This document shows, piece after piece, positions 52,561-63,192 of a stretch of DNA of 64,000 nt (its first letter is position 1; each line of letters begins with the position of its first letter). Made by a program: the position numbers and the translations under genes. The DNA comes from Phytophthora sp. 'mugwort'. Its lineage: Eukaryota; Oomycota; Peronosporomycetes; Peronosporales; Peronosporaceae. The stretch spans positions 2,134,001 to 2,198,000 of the forward strand of contig JAUCEF010000003.1 in the NCBI GenBank assembly GCA_033558025.1, given 5' to 3'. A model generated the notes under the pieces. The model was not told the origin of the DNA, did no database searches, and saw only the letters and a program-made list of their open reading frames with translations.

Positions 52561-53585
52561 CATCATGAGCAAGATAAGCTCTTGTAGCACAGCAGGCGGG
52601 TGATGAATGGGAGGGAAGTTTAGGATACCTAAATAATACCTAGTCGAATAGCTTTCCAAAAAAATTAGTAGTTTACAGCCGCCTCTAGCATTGACACGCG
52701 CTTCGATTGTGTTGCAGATTGTTGATTCACGCTGATGACGGACGCTGATGAATGTTTGCGATAGCTTCACTTCACAGCAAAGGTGTAGATGTACAACCAA
52801 CTTTCATGCTGGTAACTGACAGCGTTTCGTTGTAAGTTCAGCATTGGCTGCTGCATGGGTCGAAGCTCACGATCTGCATTGATATTTTTGAACAGCTCTT
52901 GTGATCGGTACCCTATGTTCATAATTGCTCCAACACAACTACCACATTGACATGTGAAGTATATGGGAATTTCTAAAATCTATCGAAATACTCATACAAA
53001 CACTATCCATACAAGGTTTTGACCCGCTGGTCAGCACGAGCTGGCGCTCACCGATGACAGTGTTATTACTACAGTATCAACGGCGTTAATACCACTATCG
53101 ATTGGCCTACGTGACCAGCATTCTCGCAATGATAAACCGAGGGGATGGTACCGGATTTATCCGCAACCAGGAGCTACCCACCCGCCACCCATTATTACAC
53201 TGCTTCTTGCCCCTCGGTCTAAAGAATAAAAGTGCTCGAGAGGGCGCTTTCTTTGCTGCACATCGTCATTACTGAGCGCTATGTTGCCTCGACCACAAAA
53301 CTTGAAATTTAACACAAATATCTACTTATACGTACTGACACTTTCTGAAGCACAACGTGCGATGTAACCAGTGGTTGTAAGGTTTCCGGCGGTATTCGTG
53401 TGATTGAAGCCGAATCTGCTTCGTCTATGCATTTCTGTGACCACGCCTTATAATCTACCATGGCTTCTTTTTACAATATTAGATCTTACAAAGCGACAAC
53501 TTCACTCGGACACAGTTTATTTTAACACCGTATTTTTCCTTTCCTGTGTGTATTCACCCTCCTCCAGTCTTCAATCCGCCTCGAA
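52561..53585. other. 5' region of SulP-3, no gene seen
   Basis: No coding pattern. The frame that extends SulP-3 upstream to 53404 begins at TTG and lacks transporter features, so I treat it as leader sequence rather than protein. Confidence 0.45.
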
Positions 53586-53588
53586 GTG

Positions 53589-53602
53589 CGCGCATTCACT
53601 CT
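53589..53602 (+). promoter_or_regulatory. possible initiator upstream of SulP-3
   Basis: GCGCATTCACTCTT, about 25 bases before ATG 53623. It fits the GC-CATTC-type oomycete core initiator and is a main reason for choosing the ATG at 53623. Confidence 0.4.
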
Positions 53603-53622
53603 TGATCTATTTGTTATCCGCA

Positions 53623-55713
53623 ATGGTGAGCAATCTGGCAGGCGACATGGAGCACGGCTTGACCCCACGTCTCAGCGGAGCCTCGTCCATCTACTTCCCG
53701 CCCAATGTTGGCACACCGACGACTACGAAGCCGTCGCAGTACACGGCACTGAACGCCAGCGACGCCAAACACTCGCTGCGCGAGCATTGGGACGAGAGTG
53801 TTGGTCAGGGCCTCCGTCGACTAGTTCGAACCGTGCGCCACCATGCACGTGCACCGCAGTTGTCGACCTCCGAGATGACCAGCAAGCTGCAGCGCGACAT
53901 CAAGGACTCGACGCGCTTCTACTGGCAGAACTTGCTCATTTTTCAGCGTGAAATGCTCTGCGGCGTGGCCGCCATGCTGCTCATGATCCCCGAGACCGTA
54001 GCCTTCAGCTACGCAGCCAACCTGGACCCACTGAATGGACTGTACGCCACGGGCTTCCTCGGTCTTGCAGTGAGTCTCTTCGGAGGCGTGCCGGCCACGG
54101 TGGCCGGAGCTGCAGGTGCCGTGGCGATGGTCATGCCCGCTATCACCAGTGGCACGGGGTCGCTGGCCTACTTGACGTACGATGAGCGACTGCAGCACTT
54201 GTTTGTGGCTGTAACCATTGCTGGCTTGTTGGAGCTACTGTTCGGGCTACTGGGGCTCTCGAAGCTGTTCTCGATGATCCCGAGGACGGCTCACATTGGC
54301 TTCTTGAACGGTCTGGCGCTCATGATGTTCATCTCACAGAAGACCACAGTCGAGGTTTGCAAAAACGACACAATGAATTTCGGAGAGTGCGAGATTGCAG
54401 GTGACCTCAAGTGGATGAGCGCGTCGTCACCTACAACGTGGGTTACCATCGCCCTGGTGCTGGTGACCATGGCCATCATGCACTACTTTCCCAGAACTCC
54501 GTACATTGGCCACTTCATCCCGCCTACGCTTGTTGCGGCACTTGTTGGTGTTGGCTTCGAGTTCGGTATCAATCGCCCGCTCCTTGGCTATGATGTGCGC
54601 ACTATTGGCGACACGTCTCCACTGAACGGTGGCCTGCCCACCTTCGCCATCCCGAAGTTTGGCGATGTCCAGGACTGGGGTGTTGTACTCTCCACGGCTG
54701 CGAGTATCATGGCTGTCGGACTTTTTGAGTCGTTGATGACATTGCAGTCCGTTGTTGATCTGAAGAAGGAGCAGCTATCGCAGACGGCTACGCGGAAGGA
54801 GTGTATCGCTCAGGGCATTGGAAACGTCTTGTGTGGATTTTTCTCGGGTATGGGAGGCTGCTCGATGATCGCTCAGTCCAACGGCAATATTTTGAACGGT
54901 GCTCGCTTCCGCCTTTCCTCATTTATGGGCGGTATCTGCACCTTCCTGGTTGTGTTTTTTGCCAGCTCCGTGATCGAGCGTGTTCCAGTGGCGTGTCTGA
55001 CAGGCATCCTCTTCGTGATCGTCTTCCATACGTTCTACTGGCCGTCGCTCAAGCTCATTTTCCGCGTCAAGGTTACGGATGCCATCGCAATTATCCTCGT
55101 GACCGTGCTCGCTGCTGCCATGAACTTGGCCGTTGCTGTCATCGTGGGTGTTATTTGGCAGTGTCTGGTCAATGGCTGGCAGAGTGGCCACCTGCTCACG
55201 TTCCGCACAGGAATGGAGGTCGTTCCTGTTGTTAACGCTCACGACCGCGCTGCTGACCACGAGCTGCTCACGAACCGCGAGGAGGCTAAGATTTACTATC
55301 TGAAGGGCCAGCTCCTTTTCTCATCGGTGGCTTTCTTCCGCGAGCTTTTCGACTTGATCCATGACCCCAACGTGGTCATTCTGGACATGCAAGACTGTGT
55401 ATTCGCTGACTTCTCAGCTGTTGCGGCGCTGCGTGAGGTTGCGATGCGTTACCGTGATGCTGGCAAGTCGCTCGTGGCTCGTAACCTCGACCCAAAATCG
55501 CTGGATATGCTGAATCATGACTTCGATTGGGACTGTGTCGAACATATCCAGATCGCGACGCCGCGTACTGCCAACAATGGCGACGAACTTGTCAAAAGCA
55601 AGGTCGGCATAGACCACGCTTCTCGTTACTCACAGGCGTCCCCGGGATCGCTACATCAGCTGCACATTCCCTCACCTTACGAAACCTCTACGCCGTACCG
55701 CGCCGCCGCCTGA
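53623..55713 (+). CDS. SulP-family anion transporter 3, bacterial-type core
   Basis: 696 residues from ATG 53623 (MVSNLAGDMEHGLTP). The cytosolic N-terminus is about 100 residues. The membrane core starts LLIFQREMLCGVAAMLLM and has IPETVAFSYAANLDPLNGLY and the Gly-rich GNVLCGFFSGMGGCSMIAQS near residue 400. The latter is like bacterial SulP proteins (GMGGC-MI-QS) rather than the TGG-SR-AVN of SulP-1 and SulP-2. No insert splits the membrane core. The C-terminal STAS domain is at about 553-650 (IYYLKGQLLFSSVAFF, VVILDMQDCVFADFSAVAAL). The tail is Ser/Pro-rich. It is likely a sulfate or bicarbonate/chloride carrier at a membrane; substrate unknown. Its distance from the other two suggests separate ancestry within the family, possibly old transfer (inference). 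Confidence 0.9.
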   Translation: MVSNLAGDMEHGLTPRLSGASSIYFPPNVGTPTTTKPSQYTALNASDAKHSLREHWDESVGQGLRRLVRTVRHHARAPQLSTSEMTSKLQRDIKDSTRFYWQNLLIFQREMLCGVAAMLLMIPETVAFSYAANLDPLNGLYATGFLGLAVSLFGGVPATVAGAAGAVAMVMPAITSGTGSLAYLTYDERLQHLFVAVTIAGLLELLFGLLGLSKLFSMIPRTAHIGFLNGLALMMFISQKTTVEVCKNDTMNFGECEIAGDLKWMSASSPTTWVTIALVLVTMAIMHYFPRTPYIGHFIPPTLVAALVGVGFEFGINRPLLGYDVRTIGDTSPLNGGLPTFAIPKFGDVQDWGVVLSTAASIMAVGLFESLMTLQSVVDLKKEQLSQTATRKECIAQGIGNVLCGFFSGMGGCSMIAQSNGNILNGARFRLSSFMGGICTFLVVFFASSVIERVPVACLTGILFVIVFHTFYWPSLKLIFRVKVTDAIAIILVTVLAAAMNLAVAVIVGVIWQCLVNGWQSGHLLTFRTGMEVVPVVNAHDRAADHELLTNREEAKIYYLKGQLLFSSVAFFRELFDLIHDPNVVILDMQDCVFADFSAVAALREVAMRYRDAGKSLVARNLDPKSLDMLNHDFDWDCVEHIQIATPRTANNGDELVKSKVGIDHASRYSQASPGSLHQLHIPSPYETSTPYRAAA

Positions 55714-56558
55714 CCGTAAATCGCTTCCTAACCAAGAGGTGAGGAGTGATACCTGTTGAAAGGAAGTCTGATTCAACGAGTCAAGACGTCAGGCAAGTTC
55801 CGTGCTTGCCTACCAGCCATCGTGGATCATTGGGCTTGTAGCACATTTAAGCTAGTTGTCGGCGAATGATTCCCGCCGAGCTATTATTCGCATGATCTCG
55901 CTGTCAAACCTGCGATGCCCCCACTCTCCGGTGACGCTGAGTCTGCTCCAAGCCATGCCTAGACTCAACATCTTGTTTCTTCCAAGAAAATTCAGCTCTT
56001 GGCAAAGTGATCGCTACCCTGGTACAAAACCAAGCAAAGAATAGCAACCGCGTTAGCGTCATTATCGTACCGACAATTCATCTCGCCTCGATCCTCCTCA
56101 TTACAATTATCTTGTACCACCTACTCTTACAGATCTAGTTTCTTCACCATATTTTTTGGCAAACTATTTTGATATACCCGGCATTCTAGATCGCCTTGTG
56201 GTAACAGTTTGTCATCAACGGATATCGGCATGTGTGGCCGATAGAGTTAAATGCAGTCGGTGGACTTGATGAGCGGATCTTGATCTGGAAGCTTTCGTAG
56301 GCCAGTGCGGGTTCATTTGTTTTGTTTTGCAGTAAGATACATTAGAGAGATTTGGAGCGCGACTTACCCTCACCTTGCCCCCCATTCGGTAAGTTAGCAC
56401 GGAATGCACTGTTTTTGATGATGGTGACGCTCAAAATCCCTACGGGCGTGTTCGACGTGAATAGTTATTTTCGTAAAAGGCCACTTAAAATCGTCGTTGA
56501 CAAAAATTAAAGTACCCATCGCGAATTTTCGTTGGAGGAATATGCATTCCCAGATTCG
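55714..56558. other. 3' flank of SulP-3, no gene seen
   Basis: No coding pattern or repeat found on either strand. Confidence 0.45.
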
Positions 56559-56578
56559 ATAGTGACATATGTCACTAT
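56559..56578. repeat. perfect 20-base palindrome
   Basis: ATAGTGACATATGTCACTAT is its own reverse complement with no spacer. The core GTGACATATGTCAC looks like a dimer-protein binding site, but no start codon of a supported gene is near. Confidence 0.9.
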
Positions 56579-56699
56579 TATTGGGGTAATTTCAGCGGTA
56601 ACGTTAACAGTTGATAAGAAACATTGCGCACGTGCGACTTATGTTTTAGCTCCACAAGCGACTACCGGCGATGATCTCAAGTGCTTGGGTTCGAGCTTG

Positions 56700-56990
56700 A
56701 GTTTGCGGCATTTGCAGCCAAACCGCTGACGCCACAGAGCATCAGATACTTGTTGAAAACTGCCATCAACGACCCGTATTTCTCGTGGCAACGGCCTACA
56801 CGAAACAAAACGCGGAATAATCACTAGAGAAGCCACCAATACGTTGCCGATGGCCTTGCTCTGTCTTGTCAAACTCGACTTTGAAGCGCTTCTCCAACTG
56901 CTTTTGCATGTCCTTCCACGCATGGGTCTTCAATCCTTTGCCAGTCAATATCGACGGAAGCTCTTCGCAAGAACGCTCTCAAGGAGGTGA
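56700..56990 (-). pseudogene. possible Myb/SANT-like DNA-binding protein relic
   Basis: Minus-strand frame near 56945-56790: LPSILTGKGLKTHAWKDMQK, then QLEKRFKVEFDKTEQGHR and FSSDYSAFCFV, closed by a stop. The W-containing helix and K-T-EQ...R spacing resemble the Myb/SANT-like DNA-binding domains of transposon-associated proteins (Myb_DNA-bind_3 type). The rest is lost. Weak call from motif shape only. Confidence 0.35.
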
Positions 56991-57028
56991 CCCTCCATCT
57001 CGGTTGACTATCCTACGTCTGCGTCTCA

Positions 57029-57033
57029 CGCAC
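57029..57033 (+). repeat. target-site duplication of copia-2, left
   Basis: CGCAC next to the left LTR; the same five bases follow the right LTR at 62184-62188. Five bases is the usual Ty1/copia duplication. Confidence 0.85.
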
Positions 57034-57250
57034 TAAGAGAAAGTCAAAGACTCAAGAGCACTAGGCACTGGAGGTCGGCGCAGACAACAGTCTTCTACGC
57101 CTCGCGTGTATTGAGTGAGAGCAGGTAAATTCCGGAATAAAGGCGTTTTCTTCTAGAGATAGAGCCGCGTGTGACTAAACCATAATATCTTCAACTAACT
57201 GTACCGTCGTCGTCCCAGCTTTTCTTGTTGAGGTCGATCATTTTCTCTTA
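57034..57250 (-). repeat. copia-2 3' LTR
   Basis: 217 bases, from TAAGAGAAA to TTTCTCTTA on the plus strand. It aligns with 61987-62183 but carries an extra segment of about 20 bases (near 57189-57210) and scattered substitutions. On the coding side it is preceded by a purine-rich AAGAAGATAGA tract, a plausible polypurine tract. Confidence 0.85.
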
Positions 57251-60200
57251 TCTATCTTCTTGACGTCAACTTCGAGGCGCTCAGCACGTTACCTAGACAC
57301 ATCATGGCAAAACATACCACTTCAATGATAGGTATTACCACGATTCCCCGCATGCCACTTCACTCTTTTCAATTCATATGCATAATACACTTGTTCGGAT
57401 TTGGTCTTCTTTTCATCCAGTTGCTCCAGCCCTTGTTGGCAGACCCTCATACCACTTCCATGACGTTCACGCTCTCTTCTGTTTCCCTTTAGCTCGGGCT
57501 CTTTTCTGGAAGCAACTTGGGATTCCTCGACGGCCTTGCCTTCACTGATTAGAGTTGTTACTGTTCCCCCACACGTCGGTTTCGGGGCTGTTCACCTCCC
57601 GAACTCGTTTCATTCCACATTGCAGTGGTGCACGTTGCGCGTGGCCTGTCTCTGCGTTTCCACTTGCGGTTTGTACACCCAACTTCTCTCTGTGCCTTTG
57701 AAATGGCTCCAGAGAAAGGGGCTCATCATCACATCAGCCACATTCGCTTTCGATGAGACGGGATATATCTTGACTCCCCGTTCCTTCACACACTCACGAA
57801 TCTTGAGGTCTTTTATGTTGAGCTGCTGGGTTGACGATGCTTTCCTGTATGTTTCATCAGCTCACAAGCCCTGACTGAATCACAGTACAGTGTCGTGGAT
57901 TCTCCCTCCAAGCCTAACTCACCCAATAGCTGCTCTAGCCAGATAGCGCCATGCAAGCCCGCATTGGCAGCAATCAGCTCGGCCTCACAAGTATTTTCAG
58001 GTAGAATCGCTTGCTTCCAGCATCGTGCAGAGATCAACTGTTCGTTGCAGAACACAGCAAAGCCATTTACTGACTTCATATGCTCCACCTTCCGATGCGA
58101 CATTAGCATATGTGTAAACCTCAATGCGCAGCTCGTCAAATTGGCGTGCCTTCTCATAGTCAACATGCAATCCCATGTCCTGGCTTCCAATTAAAATTCC
58201 GCAGCACTCGTTTTACAACCTGCCAATGCGCAACACCGTACGTGTTGAGGAACTTACTGAGTATCCGTACAGCTGTTCCCAATTCAGGGCGCGACGCGCT
58301 CACCAAATACTGTAGGCACCCAACAAGACTTCGATACGGCAACTTCTCGCACCTCCCCATGCTCCTTATGGCTAGCATCTTGCAGCTTTATCCCTTCTAC
58401 TGTCGTCGGAATGCGTACCGGGTACGCGGACTCCATGTTGAACTTCGCCATGACGTCCTGGATGTACGTCGTCTTCCTGAAGGATACATGCGTCTCAGGT
58501 GCATAATTTATCTGCAGCCCAAGTAAGTAATTCACATCTCCTAAGCACTTCATCTTGAAGCGCTCAGTTAGCTCCTTGCTCATGAAGTCCTCATCCTCTT
58601 CCTTACAACTACAGAATAGTATCCACATAGATTGGCAGAAGAACAAGTCTGCTCTCTATCAGAATCCAGTACAGTCCTTCGTCCTTGTAGCTCTGGCAAA
58701 AGCCGAACTCAATCAGCACGAGGTGCAGCGTGTTGTTCCAGTTTCGAGGTGATCACCGTAACCCGTAGATGCTCTTCTTCAAAAGGCACACAAAGCTCGT
58801 AACCACGCTTCACAAACCCCTGTGATTGCTCCATATAGATGATCCGTTCAGTCGGTGCGTTTAGGAAAGCAATGACAAAGCCAAACTGCTTCACAACCTC
58901 TTTAGTCAACCCGGCCCACAGGAAGACAAGACGTAGAGTCTCAATCTCACAACTGGAGCAAACGTCTCAGCAAAAGTCAATTCCCCATATCTGGTAACAA
59001 CCTAGTACAACTACGCGAGCCTTAAACCGCAACATTCTCAATTCATTTTCCTTGTGAGTCCATACCCACTTGTTCTTCAAGATATGCGCGTTCTTCGGTC
59101 TCGGTACTAGTTCCCACCTTCCATTCTCGAGATGTGCCAAAAACTCCTCCTTCGTGGCTTCAAGCCATTGCTTTTTATGCGATGAAGCCATCATCTCCTT
59201 CCACGATTCTTTTTTTTTGGCTTTGGCACCTCGATCTACATCGTCGCAGTCGCCGAGGCCGAGGAGCTAAAGACCATAGATACAAAGTCTTCCAGTCGCG
59301 CCGGCTTCCTGCGAGCCCGAGCAGATCTCCTTGGATTTTTCACTTCGACAGGTAAATGCCGTTTTCTGCGTGGCGGGGTTTCTCCTCAAGACTCTCTTCA
59401 CCTTCTGATGCACCTGTAGGTTTTTGCTCTTTCTGCAACTGGTCACCAGGACTCGCCGTTGTTGGCGGTACGCCAACCCCCAACTCACGACGAAGCTCCA
59501 TGCCACGACCGCACCAATCCAGCTCATTTACATCCACCACGGGAAATCTCACTAAGGGGAGCTTCTTGCTATCCAGGTTTGGTCATCTTCTCAATCGATG
59601 AGCTCATTCAAGTTCCTCCATATACGACCTATCTAGCATAGTCTCCTCGTAAAACTTCACGTTTTCATGTCGATGCTCGGTTATTACACCACACTCCAAG
59701 TCAAGTAGCCGAGAACCTTTCGTGTTCTTAGCATACCCAACGATCAGAGTAGGCGCTCCTTTCACCGACAATTTGTCCTTACGATAGACCTTGTCCACAA
59801 TTGTTTCATAATAGCCAGACAACCAAAGGGACGTAGATGACGCACGCTTGGCTTCGATCTGAACATTCTCTCTCATGTGGTGTAACTTGATCTACGTTGC
59901 CCTTCGTACTCGCCGGTTTGTCGTTTTCAATCGCATATCTAGCCGCTTCTCCCCACAGCGTTCCAGGAAGACCGCAACTGTACAGCACCGAGCGAACATT
60001 ATTCATCAACGTGTCGTGCGCTTTTGTAATCAGACATACCTCTTCAGGTGTATGAGGGTGCGAAAATATCTGGATCGACTCACCCGCACACATAGCACTC
60101 GCGTCCTGGTTCAAAAACCTCAGTTCCTGGTCTGAGTGGAACGTGTTCACGACCTTGTGGTGCTACACGCTAACGTGATCCCGAAAGCACCTCAGCTTCT

Positions 60201-61986
60201 GCATTGTGTCTTCCTTCGCTTTCTGTCCATACAACCACTGGTATCTCGATCCCTCGTCAATGACGTGCAAGAACATCGCTTAGCTCTCTAACGTGGGCAT
60301 ACCGAGAAAGCCCAGGTCCATCATCACTTTGACGAATGGACCGTAGCTCGCTTGGGTGTCATCTTCTTGAAGGACGATTGAGACACTATGCTTTTCCACT
60401 TCTATCCTCTTTCGTCAGCTCCAAGCCGTTGACCATCTCCATCGATGGCATGTCCTTGATCACCTGCCAATTTGCATGGGCGAGGCAATGATGCCACATC
60501 CGAAGATTGTTGGTAGGCTGAGAAGAGGTCTGCAGCATTGCCAAATTCGGTTGTGACCGCTGAACTTCTACCATTGTCTGATAGTCCACCCACCATGTCA
60601 AAATTGCAGGCAGTGTGCTTCACTCGATTTGTCAGCGTCGTCACCTCCTGGTCCTCGCGAGTCTGCGCGAAAAAGCCATACTCCCCTTGTACATCTTCCG
60701 CTGCGATAGCAGGTTGGTAGCTCCTTCCACATAAAGGCTTTGACCGTATCCACACTCGAGCCTTAGTCTGCGCATCCGCGATCGCGAACTTGATCAACCT
60801 TTTCATCTGTGCTTGCTTGCGCGAATTGTCGAACCACTTCATTACGGTGTCGCACTCCGACGTAAGGGACACAAATACATCTTTGCATCCACAGATATTC
60901 ACACCTGATGCGTTGTCCAACACAAACTGGATGAAAAAGCTGCTTCCCGATGCATATTCCTCCTTTGTGTTATTAAAACATGGCATCGGCTTTTCTTCCA
61001 CTATTTCGATCATGTTGACCGGCTTGCCTTTCTTCCCGCTGGCCTTGTTTGGGTTATGGTATCCAGGGAGATCCTTGCACGTATCATCTTCATTTTGGCT
61101 TTGATACTTGCCCTGCAACTTGCCATGATTCTGTTTGCATCCTTGCTGCTGGTCCTGTTTCACAGCCCGACACTCGTATGCGTAGTGGCCGAGTTTACCA
61201 CAGTTGCGGCCGTCAATCTCGGCACGTCGTCGCTTGCCTTGACCTCGGCCACCACATCCACGACGTATGTTCTTCTTGACGAACGAAACCTCTTTCTCGT
61301 CAGACTGCGTAGATCCGAACTGCCATGCTTCTTTTCCTACCTGGCCATTTCCTTTCTTACGGGGGCCTTGGCCTCCGTCACCGCCTTGGCATGGTTCAGT
61401 CGTTCTTCACGACTAGTGAGTTTATTTTTCACTTGCTGCAGAGAGTAGTCATCCAAGTTGTCAAAGGTTTCAACCATATTTCTTACCCAAACCAGTCAGC
61501 AAAGCAGTAATCATTTCCTTATCTGACACTTCCTCTTGGATGAGGGTCAGTTCCTGCCGAATTGCCTCCACTCGATGGATATAATCCCAGATTGATTCAT
61601 AGTCAGGATCAAACTCCACATCCAGCAGCTCTCTTCTCTTGAACAACGTCACCGCAAACGACTTCTTCTCAATATCATTAACTAGTGCGGCCCACTTCGC
61701 TTGTGGTTTGTTCAGATGAGCGAGCCGGACCCGTGTCACGTCGTCCACAGTGTTTGTCAGGATGTCGTTCAGCAGCAACACCACTCCTTGCGCTTTGTTT
61801 CGTTGCCTGGTGTGTCGTCCTTCTCAGGCTTCGTCTCCTCTCCTGTCAGGATCTTCCAGTACTTTCGTGTACGCAGCGCCGCCTTCAGACCTTCCTTGTA
61901 CGCCAGGAAGTTCTTCTCGTCAAACTTGAGCGAGCGGATCGTATTAACTTTGTGACTCTCCATGCTCACCCTTTGGGCTCAGTACC

Positions 61987-62183
61987 TAAGAGAAAGTCGG
62001 AGACTCAAGAGCACTAGGCACTGGAGGTCGGTGCAGACAACAGTCTTCTACGCCTTGCGTGTATGGAGTGGCAGCAGGTACATTCCGGAATGAAGGTGTC
62101 TTCTTCTAGCGGTAGAGCCGTGTGTGGCTAAACCTTAGTACCTCGTCCCAGCTTTTCTTGCTGAGGTCGATCATTTTCTCTTA
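61987..62183 (-). repeat. copia-2 5' LTR
   Basis: 197 bases, same ends as 57034-57250 (TAAGAGAAA ... TTTCTCTTA). Just inside it on the coding strand, GGTACTGAGCCC resembles the TGGTA-GAGC type primer-binding site of copia elements. Confidence 0.85.
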
Positions 62184-62188
62184 CGCAC
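62184..62188 (+). repeat. target-site duplication of copia-2, right
   Basis: CGCAC directly after the right LTR, equal to 57029-57033. Confidence 0.85.
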
Positions 62189-63180
62189 CATGTTGGACTT
62201 CCCTTGCACTCATTTCCTTTGCATATATTTCCATGGGCGTTGCACCTGCGCGAGTTTAAGAACGTGTTTTCTCGCCTAAAAACCTAGGGAGTCAGAATGA
62301 CCATTCAGTTGAAAAGGGCTTTTGGGAGAATTCCAAAAATGGTCATTATGGACATAACCGACAAAACGTGTTCGACAGCGAAATACTTAGTAGTGATTAT
62401 GAAGAACTAAAATAGCTATTACGTTCTCATCGAACAGGCCCTATATTTTTATATTTTTTAAGGATTATTATCATCACATCCACCTCTTTAATATAATTAA
62501 AGGTGTGCGTGTCCCGATTTTGTGCATTTTGGTCTGATTCTGAAGGTAAGGGTAGGGAACGCTCCCGAAATCTCTACTATCATTTAGCTCTCCTAATGCC
62601 ACCTAACACCCATGCCCGTCGGTAGCCATTACTGCCACCGTCGGCTTGTGCGGTCGTCATCGTGTCATACACAACACACCCCGCTCGCCCTAAATGTTAC
62701 ACCGTTCCAGCCGTTGGCTCCGAAGGGTCCTCTGTCCAGGGATTGAAAAAAATATGTATTTGCAACATTCGCGTGCTACTCACGATTGCTGTCAAGACTG
62801 CAGAGTTTACTGAGCGTGCAATACAGTATTCGTATTGCTGCTGCGACTGCAGTTTTAACTGCAACACACCACTCAGGTGCAATCGAGTATTTGATTGACG
62901 GTATTGCAGTTTCATATTTTGAAGACGACCCATACAGCGATTGAAAACGGGTGCGATCCATACAAATGGTATGGACAAGCGATGCTAGAATTTGCTTCGG
63001 AAGAGCCTTCTCGATATAGAATCGAAAACGGCTCGGTTCGAGGACGAGTCTCCGCTTTTCATAGTGCTGCTGATGAGTTTATCGAGCCCTCAGTCTCCAG
63101 CTTTCTCGGCGTTGACGATATCTCTGTCTGTAATCCAAGTCGCCGACGTGCCTGCTGCCCCAATCCCAACCTCCACGACC
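62189..63180. other. flank of the hAT relic, small hairpins, no gene seen
   Basis: No supported gene. The part 62818-62910 has short inverted repeats: gcaatac...gtattgc (62818-62838) and gcagttttaactgc (about 62850). Similar tattgcagttt words recur near 62903. These could be subterminal repeats of the hAT element downstream or of a small non-autonomous element. Confidence 0.4.
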
Positions 63181-63192
63181 GTCTGTCAACAA

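Larger units (their letters stand above)
57034..62183 (-). mobile_element. Ty1/copia retrotransposon, complete but dead (copia-2)
   Basis: A 5150-base element with LTRs and a CGCAC duplication, coding on the minus strand. Gag starts near 61963 (MESHKVNTIRSLKF). A zinc knuckle near 61230 reads RNCGKLGHYAYEC and lacks the first Cys. Protease follows near 60940 (LDNASGVNICGCKDVF), the pre-integrase H-H motif near 60500 (MWHHCLAHANWQV), integrase near 60065 (HTPEEVCLITKAHDTLMN, LPGTLWGEAARYA), then reverse transcriptase from about 59190 (QWLEATKEEFLAHLENG, KNKWVWTHK). The catalytic motif at about 58640 reads YVDT instead of YVDD. RNase H is near 57990 (CEAELIAANAGLHGAIWLEQ). Frameshifts and stops break pol in many places. 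Confidence 0.88.

Noticed and set aside
53404..53622. 73-codon N-terminal extension of SulP-3
   Set aside because: It starts at TTG, is unlike other SulP N-termini, and an initiator-like site lies inside it; ATG 53623 is better.
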